Notes: generated by a model not told the origin, from the letters alone. DNA of 64,000 nucleotides from Corynebacterium comes (GCF_009734405.1 NZ_CP046453.1:62001-126000); one strand, 5' to 3'; positions 23,732-32,703 are shown, counted from the stretch's first letter. Numbers and translations: made by a program.

Positions 23732-24667
23732 ATGTTTCCGAACGTGACGCTCCGGCAAATGGAGTACTTCGTGGCTGTCGCCGACAACGAGACCGTCGCC
23801 GCAGCGGCAGACCAGTTGTTCCTAACCCCCAGTGCCCTGTCGTTGGCCCTGGGGACGTTGGAGAAGGCGGTTGGTGCCAAACTGCTGGTCAGGCAGCGCG
23901 CCAAAGGTACGTACCTCACTGCCACCGGCAAGGAGCTGGTGGTTCATGCCCGGCAGATTCTGGCCGCCACGGAGAACTTCGAGTCCGCGGTGGAGATGAT
24001 CCGGGGTGAACTGGTCGGCCCCCTGCGGGTGGGCTGCTTCGAAACGCTCTCCCCCTGGGTGATCCCGCCGATCCTCGAGTTCTTCTCCCGCTCCCATCCC
24101 CGTGTGTCGGTGGAAGTGCTGGAGGCTTCCTCGGAGGAGATCCAGGACAGGCTCGAGCGCGGGCAGCTCGACGCCGCGTTCATGTTTCAGCTGCAGGTGC
24201 CGCCCGGCCTGGAGTCGGTGGGAGTGGCGGAATTCCGCCCGCAGGTCATGCTTTCCCCGGCGCATCCGCTGGCCGTCCATGAGAATTTGTCGTTGGAGCA
24301 GCTTGAGGGCGAGGACGCCATCCTGCTGAACCTGACCTCCGCGCTCAACCTGGTCAATTCGATCATGATGAGTGCCGGGTTCACCCCGAATGTGAGGTGG
24401 AAGGTCCGCAACGTGGACACCCTGCGTTCCCTCGTTGCGCACGGATTCGGATACAACATCGTGCTGGGCCGACCAGGCAGGAGTGACACCCATGACGGTC
24501 GACCCCTGACGTTCCGCCACATCTCCAACGAGCTCCCCGAGAACTCACTGCAGCTGGTGCTCCCCCGGGGGGCGTCGAGAAACGCCCGGATCGAGGTGCT
24601 CGAGGAGTTCGCCCTGTCGGAGTTCCCTAAGCTCAGCACAAGGTCCACCGTGCGGAAGGAGGACTGA
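23732..24667 (+). CDS. LysR-family transcriptional regulator
   Basis: A 311-residue LysR protein. The N-terminal helix-turn-helix is TVAAAADQLFLTPSALSLAL at residues 21-40, followed by the linker helix and a substrate-binding domain opening with VGPLRVGCFETLSPWVIPPIL. AAGGAAA precedes the ATG at 23732; a TTG one codon earlier is possible. It is divergent from the MBL hydrolase-MHS transporter pair with a 93-bp gap, the classic layout for LysR control of the neighbouring operon, so it probably activates those genes in response to their substrate. Confidence 0.87.
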   Translation: MFPNVTLRQMEYFVAVADNETVAAAADQLFLTPSALSLALGTLEKAVGAKLLVRQRAKGTYLTATGKELVVHARQILAATENFESAVEMIRGELVGPLRVGCFETLSPWVIPPILEFFSRSHPRVSVEVLEASSEEIQDRLERGQLDAAFMFQLQVPPGLESVGVAEFRPQVMLSPAHPLAVHENLSLEQLEGEDAILLNLTSALNLVNSIMMSAGFTPNVRWKVRNVDTLRSLVAHGFGYNIVLGRPGRSDTHDGRPLTFRHISNELPENSLQLVLPRGASRNARIEVLEEFALSEFPKLSTRSTVRKED

Positions 24668-24729
24668 GAATCCGTGAATCCCTCCGGTGCCACCCACATC
24701 CATCGAACAATGAAGGCCGGTAACCCCAC

Positions 24730-25107
24730 GTGAACGATCACGCCACCAATCCACGCCGAAACTGGGAGAACACCGTCCTGGGCGGGGGAGAGGAACCCGA
24801 CCCCCGCTTCACCCTGGCCAACGAGCGGACCTTCCTGGCCTGGACCCGGACCTCGCTGGCATTCCTCGCCGGCGGCATCGCCCTGGGCGCCTTCCCCCTG
24901 GAACAGATCTCCGACGGGGTGCGGACCCTCACCGCCATCTTCGTGGTCACCGTCGGCGTGCTCATCTCCGGCGGCGCGGCGGTCAGATGGCTGCGGGTGG
25001 AACGCGCCATGCGTCACGGCCGGCCCCTGCCCATCCCCGGGATCGTGCCACTGCTTTCTCTGGCGGCGGTCGGCGCCTGCCTGCTGACGATCGCGATGCT
25101 CTTCTGA
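24730..25107 (+). CDS. DUF202 (YidH-like) membrane protein
   Basis: A 125-residue protein with a polar N terminus and three hydrophobic helices. The DUF202 signature NERTFLAWTRTSLAFLAGGI is at residues 30-49. The start is GTG at 24730 (no alternative ATG precedes the domain). The family is widespread and of unknown function. Its stop shares one base with the ATG of a second DUF202 gene, so the two are co-translated and may form a hetero-oligomer. Confidence 0.82.
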   Translation: MNDHATNPRRNWENTVLGGGEEPDPRFTLANERTFLAWTRTSLAFLAGGIALGAFPLEQISDGVRTLTAIFVVTVGVLISGGAAVRWLRVERAMRHGRPLPIPGIVPLLSLAAVGACLLTIAMLF

Positions 25108-25424
25108 TGCCCCTCACCCACGGGGATCCCGGACTGCAGCCGGAGAGGACCACCCTGGCGTGGACGCGCACCACCGTGTCCTTCGCGGTGTCCAGCGCCA
25201 TCCTGCTGCGCTGGCTCCCGTACTACGGTGTCCTCGTGGTCACCCTCATCCTCCTGCTGGTGGCCATGGCGCTGGGCATCTATCTTTCCCAGACCGCCCG
25301 GCACCGGGCCGCCGTCCGGGGGCTGGTGGCCGGCCGCGTGCAGGCGCAGGTGGGGGCGGTGCTGGCCATGACGGCGGGGATGATGGTCTTCGGCGTCTCC
25401 GGGATCTTCCTCATCCTGACCTAG
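25107..25424 (+). CDS. Second DUF202 membrane protein
   Basis: A 105-residue protein with the same LQPERTTLAWTRTTVSFAVS signature near residue 10, followed by three hydrophobic segments, so it is a shorter paralogue of the preceding gene. The ATG at 25107 overlaps the upstream TGA (TGATG). Pairs of DUF202 genes of unequal length are common in actinobacteria. It ends 10 bp before an MFS gene. Confidence 0.8.
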   Translation: MPLTHGDPGLQPERTTLAWTRTTVSFAVSSAILLRWLPYYGVLVVTLILLLVAMALGIYLSQTARHRAAVRGLVAGRVQAQVGAVLAMTAGMMVFGVSGIFLILT

Positions 25425-25434
25425 GCTTGATCGC

Positions 25435-26619
25435 ATGCCCGAAGCCGCTTCTCGACGCCGCGTCCTCACCGCCCTCATCATCGCCCAGATCATGGCGGGG
25501 CTGGGACACGGCGTCACCTACTCGATGGGTGCGCTGCTCGCCGCCGACCTCGCCGGGACCATGTGGGGCGGCGCCGCGGCGACCGTGACCACGATCGGCG
25601 CCGCGCTGTGGGCCATCCCCCTGGCACGGATCGTGCGGCTCAAGGGACGGCGGGCGTCGTTGAGCACCGGCCTGGCGCTGGGCATGGTCGGCGCCGTGCT
25701 GGCGCTGAGCAGCGCGCAGACCAGGATCTTCCCCCTCCTGCTCCTGGGCTTCTTCTTCCTCGGCGCCGCCGTGGCCATGAACCTGCAGGCCCGCTTCGCC
25801 GCCGCCGACCTCTCCGAGGAGAACCAGGGCCGCAACATCTCGCTGGTGGTGTGGTCGACGACCGTCGGCGCGATCCTCGGCCCCAACCTTTTCGCGCCCA
25901 CGGAAGCCCTCGGTTCCGCCCTCGGCCTGCAGCCCTACTCCGGCGCGTACCTGGTCTGCCTGGCCGCCCAACTCGTGGCCGTCCTGGTCCTGCAGGTGAT
26001 GCTCCGGCCCGAACCCGCCCCGGTGGCCACGAGAAAGTCGACAGGCAGGGTCCGACTGGCCGACCACCCGGTGGTGCTCTCCGCCATCACCTCCATCGCC
26101 ACGGCACACTTCGCCATGATCGCCATCATGTCCATGACCGCCGTCCACATGCACCACCACGGCGCGACAATGACCCTGATCGGACTGACCATCTCCTTCC
26201 ACGTCGGCGGCATGTACGCCCTGGCCCCGGTCTTCGGTGTGCTCAGCGACAAAGTCGGCACACCTGTCACCATCGGACTGGGCATCGCCATGATGCTCAT
26301 CTCCGCGCTCATGCTCCTGCCCTTCTCCCAGGTGGAGGTGGCCGTGGTGATCTCCCTGCTCCTGCTCGGCCTGGGCTGGTCGGCCACGCTGGTGGGTTCC
26401 TCGGCGCAGCTCACCGCCGCGGCACCGCTCGACCTGCGTTCCGCACTGCAGGGACGCAGCGACTTCAGCATGAACATCGCCGGCGCCCTCGGAGGAGTGG
26501 TGGCCGGGCCGGTCGTCTCCGTGTGGGGGATGCCCGCCATGGCCGGAGTGGTCGTAGTCCTGATCGTGGCGCAGCAGCTCTGGGCGGTGCGGACCCGGTC
26601 GAGGTCGCGCCGGGTCTGA
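25435..26619 (+). CDS. MFS transporter
   Basis: A 394-residue transporter with about twelve hydrophobic segments; the loop 2-3 signature is weak (RIVRLKGRRASLSTG), and VFGVLSDKVGTPVTI lies in the second half. HMHHHGATMTLIG, a His cluster, is in the central loop region. It starts 10 bp after the DUF202 pair, so it may belong to the same transcript. Substrate unknown; the histidine cluster might suggest a metal link, but that is speculation. About 80 bp separate its stop from that of the convergent GntR gene. Confidence 0.8.
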   Translation: MPEAASRRRVLTALIIAQIMAGLGHGVTYSMGALLAADLAGTMWGGAAATVTTIGAALWAIPLARIVRLKGRRASLSTGLALGMVGAVLALSSAQTRIFPLLLLGFFFLGAAVAMNLQARFAAADLSEENQGRNISLVVWSTTVGAILGPNLFAPTEALGSALGLQPYSGAYLVCLAAQLVAVLVLQVMLRPEPAPVATRKSTGRVRLADHPVVLSAITSIATAHFAMIAIMSMTAVHMHHHGATMTLIGLTISFHVGGMYALAPVFGVLSDKVGTPVTIGLGIAMMLISALMLLPFSQVEVAVVISLLLLGLGWSATLVGSSAQLTAAAPLDLRSALQGRSDFSMNIAGALGGVVAGPVVSVWGMPAMAGVVVVLIVAQQLWAVRTRSRSRRV

Positions 26620-26702
26620 GATGTCGCACGCCTCCGGGTGGGGGGGGTTGGTGGGCTCACCTAAGCACCCCAGATCCGGAAGAGCCCGGTAAAGGACAAC
26701 CG

Positions 26703-27455
26703 TCAGCCTCGCGATCCGGCGGTAGTGTAAACCTCCACTCGAGCGATGTCCGTCCGTAATACATCTTCGGCGTACTCAATGAAGCGATTGTTGGCCACCT
26801 GAGTTCGGCGCTCCAGACGGAGGATAGGTAGTTCTTCTTCTACCTGGAGTAATTTTTGTTCTTGTTTCGATGTCACCCCGGGCTCAATCGCTTCCCACTT
26901 GCGTACGGGAGGAAGAGACCATCTCCTCCTGAGTAGATCGTAAATTGATCCGGAAAGATCCTGGTGGAGCATTCCAGGTACCAGATTCGCGGGGAAGAAG
27001 GACCGCTCGATAAGTGCCGGGATGTTGTTCACCGAGCGGAGGCGTTCAAGATAGAAAACTGGTTCGCCCGCGTCGATTTCCAGAGCCTGGGTAACTTTTT
27101 CTGGAGCCTGACGTCGGTCGGCAGTCAGGATCAGTGAGGTAACTTCCATATTCCGGTCGCGAAAGCGGGGTATAAAACCCTCCATCCTCGTCATCTCCAC
27201 CTTAGGAACTGTGGCCCGGAGGAAAGTTCCACCGGTCCTTCCTCGACGACGTTCCACCACGCCTTCCATCTGTAGCACTTCCAGGGCCTTGCGCACAGTC
27301 ATTCGGGCCACTCCGAACTCTTCAGCCAGTTCTCGCTCGGTAGGAAATCTATCGCCGGCCTGCATCTTTTCGTGGCTGATACGAGACCGGAGAATCTCGC
27401 CGATCGCTACGTGGGTCGATTGTTTGGGCGATGACGGGGAATGCATGTGCACCAT
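26703..27455 (-). CDS. GntR-family regulator, HutC/UTRA type
   Basis: This 250-residue repressor has an N-terminal winged helix (FPTERELAEEFGVARMTVRK, residues about 37-56) followed by ERRRGRTGGTF and a C-terminal UTRA ligand-binding domain (EPVFYLERLRSVNNIPALIE). ATG 27455 with AAGG eight bases before it is preferred over the ATG at 27446. It lies directly behind the aniline-type gene cluster in the same direction but is separated from it by a terminator hairpin and 241 bp, so it has its own promoter. UTRA domains sense small metabolites; the aromatic amine, its glutamyl conjugate or a ring-cleavage product is the likely effector. Confidence 0.87.
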   Translation of the reverse strand: MVHMHSPSSPKQSTHVAIGEILRSRISHEKMQAGDRFPTERELAEEFGVARMTVRKALEVLQMEGVVERRRGRTGGTFLRATVPKVEMTRMEGFIPRFRDRNMEVTSLILTADRRQAPEKVTQALEIDAGEPVFYLERLRSVNNIPALIERSFFPANLVPGMLHQDLSGSIYDLLRRRWSLPPVRKWEAIEPGVTSKQEQKLLQVEEELPILRLERRTQVANNRFIEYAEDVLRTDIARVEVYTTAGSRG

Positions 27456-27612
27456 GGAACAAACCTTACGTTTTTCAGTTCAACCAGGGTTTTATGGCTT
27501 CTGGTGGACGGTATTCCCGCCATCAGGAGTGTCTTATATGCCGATGCTCATGGTCGCCAGGTGCGTTCGGCCTCTCCTTTTTTAGCAGCAACTTTTTCTG
27601 AAGAAAATAGTA

Positions 27613-27650
27613 CCGGCCTGACCCCCGATGAGGGAGGGGTCACACCGGTG
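27613..27650 (-). terminator. Terminator of the aniline-type operon
   Basis: The arms around ACCGGCCTGACCCCC (27613-27627) and GGGGTCACACCGGT (27637-27650) pair with a small interior mismatch. Read on the minus strand the stem is followed by ACTATTTTCTTC, a T-rich tail, as in an intrinsic terminator. It lies 46 bp after the stop of the PuuD-like gene. Confidence 0.65.
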
Positions 27651-27696
27651 CCGTCCAGCGGAGAATCCGAGGTATCTGAAGGCGAAGTGGATCCCT

Positions 27697-28425
27697 TCAG
27701 ATTTTGACTGCCCGACCGAGCTCTACGCAGTGGAGGAGATTCAGGAAGAGGTGATCTTGTACCTCCCCGCCGTGTTCTCGGATTTCTGGGTGCCACTGGA
27801 CGCCGATAACACTCCGGTGCGGATCCTCCACCGCTTCCACGGTGCCATCAGCAGCTCGGGCAACAATGCGCAGGCCTTCACCCAGGTCATCAACCGCTTG
27901 GTGATGTGCCGACGCAGTCCACACTGAAGATCCGAGAATTCCGGCGAGCCTGGAACCGGGGGTTATTTCCACCTCGTGCGGTGTGAACCTCTCCGCCAAG
28001 GTGATGCTCTCTTTTTTCAGCTGAAAGGAATGCTCGACGGCACTGGTCGGCAGGTGCTGGATCAAGCTCCCCCCGTACAACACGTTGAGAAGCTGCATTC
28101 CGCGGCAGATGCCCATGATCGGCAGATTTCTGTGCAGCGCATGCCGTGCTATCCCGAAGTCCAACCTGTCCTGTTCCAGGTCGACGTTATAGACCCGGGG
28201 ATCAGGTTCCTGTCCGTACCGGTGTGGGCTGATATCCCCACCCCCAGGCAGGAGAAGAGCATCAAGATCCGGCGGGTTGGACAGGTCGCTGGGATTGAGG
28301 AGAATCGGCTCTGCGTCCAGAGAGCGGAGACGATCCGCGATGAGGTCAATCAGCTCGTTGGCAATCGCCACCCTCTTATCAGCGGGTGAGCTGCTAAGCC
28401 GAGACGGTATTCCGATTTTGTGCAT
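27697..28425 (-). CDS. PuuD-like gamma-glutamyl hydrolase (peptidase C26)
   Basis: A 242-residue class I glutamine-amidotransferase-like hydrolase. LLLPGGGDISPHRYG and the nucleophile Cys107 in MGICRGMQLLNVLYGG match gamma-glutamyl-GABA hydrolases, and VIGVQWHPE supplies the catalytic His. The ATG at 28425 has AGGA seven bases upstream; the gene begins inside the last 32 bp of the ferredoxin reductase gene. PuuD cleaves gamma-glutamyl amide bonds. Beside a gamma-glutamyl-amine synthetase this should remove the glutamyl group, either to recycle glutamate or to prevent build-up of a toxic glutamyl-anilide. It is a second such enzyme in addition to the amidotransferase-like gene at 31694. Confidence 0.83.
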   Translation of the reverse strand: MHKIGIPSRLSSSPADKRVAIANELIDLIADRLRSLDAEPILLNPSDLSNPPDLDALLLPGGGDISPHRYGQEPDPRVYNVDLEQDRLDFGIARHALHRNLPIMGICRGMQLLNVLYGGSLIQHLPTSAVEHSFQLKKESITLAERFTPHEVEITPGSRLAGILGSSVWTASAHHQAVDDLGEGLRIVARAADGTVEAVEDPHRSVIGVQWHPEIREHGGEVQDHLFLNLLHCVELGRAVKI

Positions 28426-29674
28426 GGTCATCCTGGATGAGGGTCTTGAGCGCGACGGTGGTGTCACCGGCTCGTTCGGGGTCAATGGTGGCGTTCTTGC
28501 CCAGAGCTCGCTTAACTGCCATGAAGTCATGCGATTGATTAATGGCGTCGACAGCGATCAGACGATTTCGGCGGTAGTACAGCAGGGAGAAGGATTCTGT
28601 GGCCGGGTCTCCTCGGAGGACATATTTGTCATATCCGTGGGACAGTCCGGCAATCTGTAGCTTGAGATCTCCTTGATCTGACCAGAACCAGGGCACCTGA
28701 GGGGCGGGTAATGGATTGCCTACGATAGAGGCTGCGACAATCTTTCCCTGGGCTGCAGCGTTTTGCACCGATTCCAGACACACCAGTTCTCCCGGCAGAA
28801 AAGGGTGCGGTTGCTGGGTGCAATCACCCGCGGCATAAATATCTGGGTGGCTGGTTCTCCCAGCGTGGTCGACGAGGATGCCGCGTTCACACTCGAGGTT
28901 GAGCTGCTGTGCTAGGGCGGTGTTGGGGATAACACCGATTCCCACCACCACCAGATCAGCGGGGATTTCCTGCCCATCGCCCAGAATAACTCCCGTGACC
29001 TTGCCTTCTTCGCCGACTGCAATCTCGGTTACCGCTGCTCTGGTCATGACGGTGGCTCCCCGGTTTTCGTGCGCCTGCCGGTAAAACTCCGAGATGGGGG
29101 GAGCCGCCACCCGGCCAAGGAGTCGATCCCCGGCTTCCAGGACGGTGACTTCTATGCCTCGCATCCGGGCCGCAGCTGCGGCTTCCAGGCCGATGAATCC
29201 ACCGCCGATGACCACCACCTGCCGGGCGTCCGCGAGCCCCAGACTGAGCCGACGAGCACTGTCAATGTCGCGGAGATACACCACGCCATCGGCTTCGGCA
29301 CCCGGGATGGTGAGGTGTCGAGGTGTGGCACCGGTTGCGAGTACGACCTTGACGAAGCTGATTTTATCCCCGTCCTGGGCAACCGCCTCCCCCTGACCGC
29401 GGGCTGTGATGTTCACTTCGGCAATGCGGCTGCCGGTCCGGAGATCGATGCTGTTATCCCGGTAGTAGTCATCCGCCCGCAGCTGCAGGCTGTATTCATC
29501 GGCCTCTCCTGTCAGAAAGGCCTTGGAGAGCGGGGGGCGTTGATAAGGGGAGTACGGTTCCTCCGCTGCGATCATGATGCCGTCGTCGTAGCCCTGGGTC
29601 CGCAGGGCCGCGGCAGTATGCAAAGCAGCCTCACCGCCCCCGATAATCAGGGTGCAGGTCGTGTGTGTGGTCAT
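28394..29674 (-). CDS. Ferredoxin reductase (FAD, rhodocoxin/putidaredoxin reductase type)
   Basis: A 426-residue pyridine-nucleotide-disulfide-oxidoreductase-fold flavoprotein. The FAD motif CTLIIGGGEAALHTAAALR is at the N terminus, the NAD motif VVIGGGFIGLEAAAAARM is central, and HPDIYAAGDC is the second FAD motif. It passes electrons from NADH to the [2Fe-2S] ferredoxin encoded one base upstream (stop TAA, then start ATG). ATG 29674 was chosen because it puts the FAD motif at residue 8. It completes a three-component dioxygenase. Known aniline dioxygenases instead use a single fused reductase. Confidence 0.9.
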   Translation of the reverse strand: MTTHTTCTLIIGGGEAALHTAAALRTQGYDDGIMIAAEEPYSPYQRPPLSKAFLTGEADEYSLQLRADDYYRDNSIDLRTGSRIAEVNITARGQGEAVAQDGDKISFVKVVLATGATPRHLTIPGAEADGVVYLRDIDSARRLSLGLADARQVVVIGGGFIGLEAAAAARMRGIEVTVLEAGDRLLGRVAAPPISEFYRQAHENRGATVMTRAAVTEIAVGEEGKVTGVILGDGQEIPADLVVVGIGVIPNTALAQQLNLECERGILVDHAGRTSHPDIYAAGDCTQQPHPFLPGELVCLESVQNAAAQGKIVAASIVGNPLPAPQVPWFWSDQGDLKLQIAGLSHGYDKYVLRGDPATESFSLLYYRRNRLIAVDAINQSHDFMAVKRALGKNATIDPERAGDTTVALKTLIQDDHAQNRNTVSA

Positions 29675-29675
29675 G

Positions 29676-29996
29676 TTATTGCTCCGGGGCGATAGTGACT
29701 TCGAGCCCGTCGAGCTCATCGGTCATACGGATCTGGCAGGAGAGGCGACTGTTGGCCTGGCGTTCGGAGACCGTGTCATCGAGCATTTCATCCTCGAAAT
29801 CTTCCGCGATTCCTGTCTTCTCCAGGAACTCCGGAGAGACGTACACATGACAGGTGGCACAGGACAGTCCGCCGCCGCATTCGGCGACGATGCCAGGCAC
29901 GCCGTATTTCACGGCGGTTTCCATCACGGATGCGCCTGGCCGGGCTTCCACTGTGTGGCTTTGTCCGTCGGGGGATTGAAGTCGAATGGTGGGCAT
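29676..29996 (-). CDS. [2Fe-2S] ferredoxin, adrenodoxin/putidaredoxin type
   Basis: A 106-residue ferredoxin. Cys40, Cys46, Cys49 and Cys87 (AECGGGLSCATCH ... SRLSCQI) give the vertebrate/adrenodoxin-type cluster spacing. The acidic helix EDFEDEMLDDTVSERQ is the usual docking surface for reductase and oxygenase. It is encoded between the glutamyl-amine synthetase and the ferredoxin reductase and should carry electrons to the Rieske dioxygenase at 33336. Adrenodoxin-type ferredoxins more often serve cytochrome P450; use with a Rieske oxygenase also occurs. Confidence 0.9.
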   Translation of the reverse strand: MPTIRLQSPDGQSHTVEARPGASVMETAVKYGVPGIVAECGGGLSCATCHVYVSPEFLEKTGIAEDFEDEMLDDTVSERQANSRLSCQIRMTDELDGLEVTIAPEQ

Positions 29997-30069
29997 GAGG
30001 GGCCTACTTTCAGCTCAAGGTGTTTGGAGGACCGGGCCTTGCCGGACCCGGTCCTCCACGGGAGAAGAT

Positions 30070-31581
30070 TTAGAACAGCTCGAAGTACTCGCGGTGTTCC
30101 CAGTCGGTGACACCGTTGACATAGGTGGAGGGGTCCGGATTATTGCTCAGCCACTCGTTGTAGCGGTTGACCTCGCTGCGCTTCATCGTGACGATGTAGT
30201 CAATAAAGGCATCGCCGAACTCCTTGCGGAAGAAGGTGTCCTCTTCCAGCAGATCAAGAGAAGTTTCCAGGGTGTCCGGGAGCTGGGGGACGTCTTCCGC
30301 GTAGGGGTCCTCGGCCATGACTCCCGGCTCAATCCGGTTGAGGATTCCATCCAGACCGGCTACCGCCTGCGAAGCAATGTAGAGATACGGGTTCGCCGCT
30401 GAGTCCCCGACCCGGTTCTCCACATGGGAAGCCTGGTCATGGGGCGAGGAGATAACCCGCATCATCGAGGCCCGATTGTCCATCGCCCAGGTCAGTCGGT
30501 CCGGGGCCAGGGAGTAGGGGCGGCGGCGTCGGTAGCCGTTGATGGTGGGGGTGGTGAAGGCGGAAGCAGCGATGCCGTGGGCGAGCGTTCCGCCGACATA
30601 GTGGCGTCCCAGCTCCGAGAGTGCCTCTCCCTCGCCCGGAACCATGAGGTTTTCTCCTGTGACAAGATCCACCACCGAGGTGTGCAGATGCCAGCCGCTG
30701 GCATAGAAACCCTCGATTGCCGGGGTGCACATGAAGGAAGCGATATGCCCATTGCGCTTGGCGATCTGCTTGACAGCCATGCGGAACATCACCGCGGCAT
30801 CCGCTGCGGCAAGCCCTTCCAGGATGTCGAAGGTGGTCTCCACCTGGCTGGGCGCCCACTCGTCATCCATCGAACGAAGCGGCATCCCCATGTCTACGAC
30901 GGCCTTGCGGATTGGCCGGAGGATGTCATCGATTTCATCGAGGTGATCGGTGAGCAGGTAACTGTAGCCTCGAGCCACCGGTGCCACACGAGGAGGGTCA
31001 GCAGGACTTCCCGGTGCCCCCAAAGATCCGGTCTCCAGCATGTCATCGATCAGTTTGGTGAGATACCACTCCATCTCGATTCCAGCGATCAATCCGTAGC
31101 CGGCATCCGCCATTTTCTGCAGCGACTGCTTCAGAATGGAGCGCGGAGCGAACGGAAACAGCTCACCGTTACTCATGTACAGGTCGCTGATGACCACCGC
31201 GGTTTCCGGGGCCCAGGGAAGCACCCGGAAGGTGACCGGGTCCGGGACCATCTTCACATTGGGGCTGCCGCGCAGACCCTCGACGCTGAAACCACCGTCT
31301 GCGCTGAAGGGGTTGAGCACGATGGCGTTGGCCGGGTCAAAGAAGAAGGGGGCCATGGTGATGTCATTGCCGGCTTTGAGTGCGGCAGCATACGCCTCCT
31401 TGGAGAGGGACTTTCCGCGCAGCAGACCATGCTGATCAGGCCAGACGATGCGAATGACTTCGATGCCATCAGCGTCGATCCGGCGCAGGCTGCGCTCCGC
31501 GGCTTCCTGCTGGATCGGGGTGTAGAGGTCGTACTTCTCGATGAACTTGGGGGCGTACACGGGGGTCTGGGTGGTGGTCAT
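30070..31581 (-). CDS. Glutamine-synthetase-like gamma-glutamylanilide synthetase (TdnQ/AtdA1-like)
   Basis: This 503-residue protein belongs to the glutamine synthetase superfamily. IAGIEMEWYL and SQVETTFD are Glu-containing metal motifs, GWHLHTSVVD holds the ammonia/ATP-site His, and NGYRRRRPYSLAPDRLTW is the nucleotide/phosphate loop, followed by ENRVGDSAANPYL. It is longer than GlnA and lacks the adenylylation loop. In aniline degraders the analogous first gene makes gamma-glutamylanilide from aniline, glutamate and ATP. The surrounding dioxygenase and amidotransferase genes reproduce that setting. Another primary amine as substrate is possible, but the catechol dioxygenase next door favours an anilide. 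Confidence 0.85.
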   Translation of the reverse strand: MTTTQTPVYAPKFIEKYDLYTPIQQEAAERSLRRIDADGIEVIRIVWPDQHGLLRGKSLSKEAYAAALKAGNDITMAPFFFDPANAIVLNPFSADGGFSVEGLRGSPNVKMVPDPVTFRVLPWAPETAVVISDLYMSNGELFPFAPRSILKQSLQKMADAGYGLIAGIEMEWYLTKLIDDMLETGSLGAPGSPADPPRVAPVARGYSYLLTDHLDEIDDILRPIRKAVVDMGMPLRSMDDEWAPSQVETTFDILEGLAAADAAVMFRMAVKQIAKRNGHIASFMCTPAIEGFYASGWHLHTSVVDLVTGENLMVPGEGEALSELGRHYVGGTLAHGIAASAFTTPTINGYRRRRPYSLAPDRLTWAMDNRASMMRVISSPHDQASHVENRVGDSAANPYLYIASQAVAGLDGILNRIEPGVMAEDPYAEDVPQLPDTLETSLDLLEEDTFFRKEFGDAFIDYIVTMKRSEVNRYNEWLSNNPDPSTYVNGVTDWEHREYFELF

Positions 31582-31693
31582 GATCTCTCCTTGGATGTGG
31601 GGGCATGGTCCTGGGACCAGAGGGTGTGGGGGAAGTGACCGGGGAAATAGACGTGTGTGTGACGGTTAACATCACAAGACGCGTTCGTCTGGG

Positions 31694-32428
31694 TTACCGG
31701 GCTTCAGTGGTGTGCACTGGTGCTTGCTCATGCGTGTGGTCGATCCAGCCGCCGATGACTTTTTCGGCCCCTTGCTGGAGAAGCGCCCGGTTCTCTTCTA
31801 CTTCAGCTATGAGTTTTTCCACGTCGATACCGTGCTGGCGGATCTTGGTTTCTTCTATGCGGAGCAGGTCGCGGATACCGTCGACCGACATATCGGGGTG
31901 AAATTGGATGGCCACGGCGCTTCCCTGCCGCCAGGCTTGCGGGTACCGCTGTGACACAGCCAGCAGTTGCGCTGCGGGGGGCAAATCAATGCTGTCGGTG
32001 TGGAAGGAGAAATATCGTCCGGCCAGTTCGGGCGTCACCTGTTCTTGACCCGTCACCGCCACGACATCGATGAACCCGCATTCCAAACCGTGATCACCCA
32101 CCCGGGATCTGCCACCGAGTGCCTCAGCGAGGATCTGTGAACCGAGGCAGATCCCGAGCACCGGGATGTCAGCATCCACGGCATCGCGCAGGAATTGGAC
32201 TTCTTCCCGCAGAAATGGGAACTGGTCTTGGTCATAGGCTGCGTAGGGCCCGCCGAAGCAGATCACCTCGGAAACCTCCTGCAGGTCAGGAAGTTTTTCC
32301 CCGGTGAAGGGCTGAACATGGCGCCATGGTTTCTGCCGGTTGTCCAGCAGCTGGCAGACTTGGTCGATATCCGGTCCAGGGTTATGGGTGATCAGCAGGG
32401 TTACTTGTGTTGTTGGTGTCGGTGTCAT
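31694..32428 (-). CDS. Class I glutamine amidotransferase-like protein (TdnT/AtdA2-like)
   Basis: A 244-residue class I amidotransferase domain. The nucleophile elbow is VLGICLGSQILAEALGG with Cys94, and AVAIQFHPDMS provides the His. No synthetase partner domain is attached. In the tdn and atd aniline operons a protein of this type lies between the synthetase and dioxygenase genes and is thought to act on gamma-glutamylanilide. Its ATG overlaps the stop of the small upstream gene (ATGA). A gap of 112 bp separates it from the synthetase gene. Confidence 0.83.
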   Translation of the reverse strand: MTPTPTTQVTLLITHNPGPDIDQVCQLLDNRQKPWRHVQPFTGEKLPDLQEVSEVICFGGPYAAYDQDQFPFLREEVQFLRDAVDADIPVLGICLGSQILAEALGGRSRVGDHGLECGFIDVVAVTGQEQVTPELAGRYFSFHTDSIDLPPAAQLLAVSQRYPQAWRQGSAVAIQFHPDMSVDGIRDLLRIEETKIRQHGIDVEKLIAEVEENRALLQQGAEKVIGGWIDHTHEQAPVHTTEAR

Positions 32429-32703
32429 GGCTGTGGCCTCGGATCAAGACTGGATGACCATGGGTGCCAGTGGTCGTTGCCGGCCAGCGCCTGGAGCAGG
32501 GTAGTGGCGCTGTCGCGATCCAGCGCCAGCCACGATTCATCGGGAGACACCTCATAGGGAGCAAAATCCCAGATTCTGAGCCTGCGAACTTCAGTGATAA
32601 CGGGTCGCATCGCGGCGACTTCGCGTTCTAGATGTCGCACCTGACGTTGGAGAAATTCGTTCTGCTCGCGGAGCTCTTCCAGGGCGGAATCGCGATCGGT
32701 CAT
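32425..32703 (-). CDS. Small coiled-coil protein of the aniline-type operon, unknown
   Basis: A 92-residue protein I do not recognise. Residues 1-40 form a charged heptad-rich coiled coil (EELREQNEFLQRQVRHLERE), then PVITEVRRLRIWDFAPYEVS and a C-terminal half with LALDRDSATTLLQALAG. The start at 32703 follows AAGGAAGGAGG, a very strong ribosome site, and the stop overlaps the amidotransferase start by 4 bp, so it is certainly expressed with the operon. The first half could serve in oligomerisation or in binding the dioxygenase. I am not aware of a counterpart in described aniline operons. Confidence 0.72.
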   Translation of the reverse strand: MTDRDSALEELREQNEFLQRQVRHLEREVAAMRPVITEVRRLRIWDFAPYEVSPDESWLALDRDSATTLLQALAGNDHWHPWSSSLDPRPQP

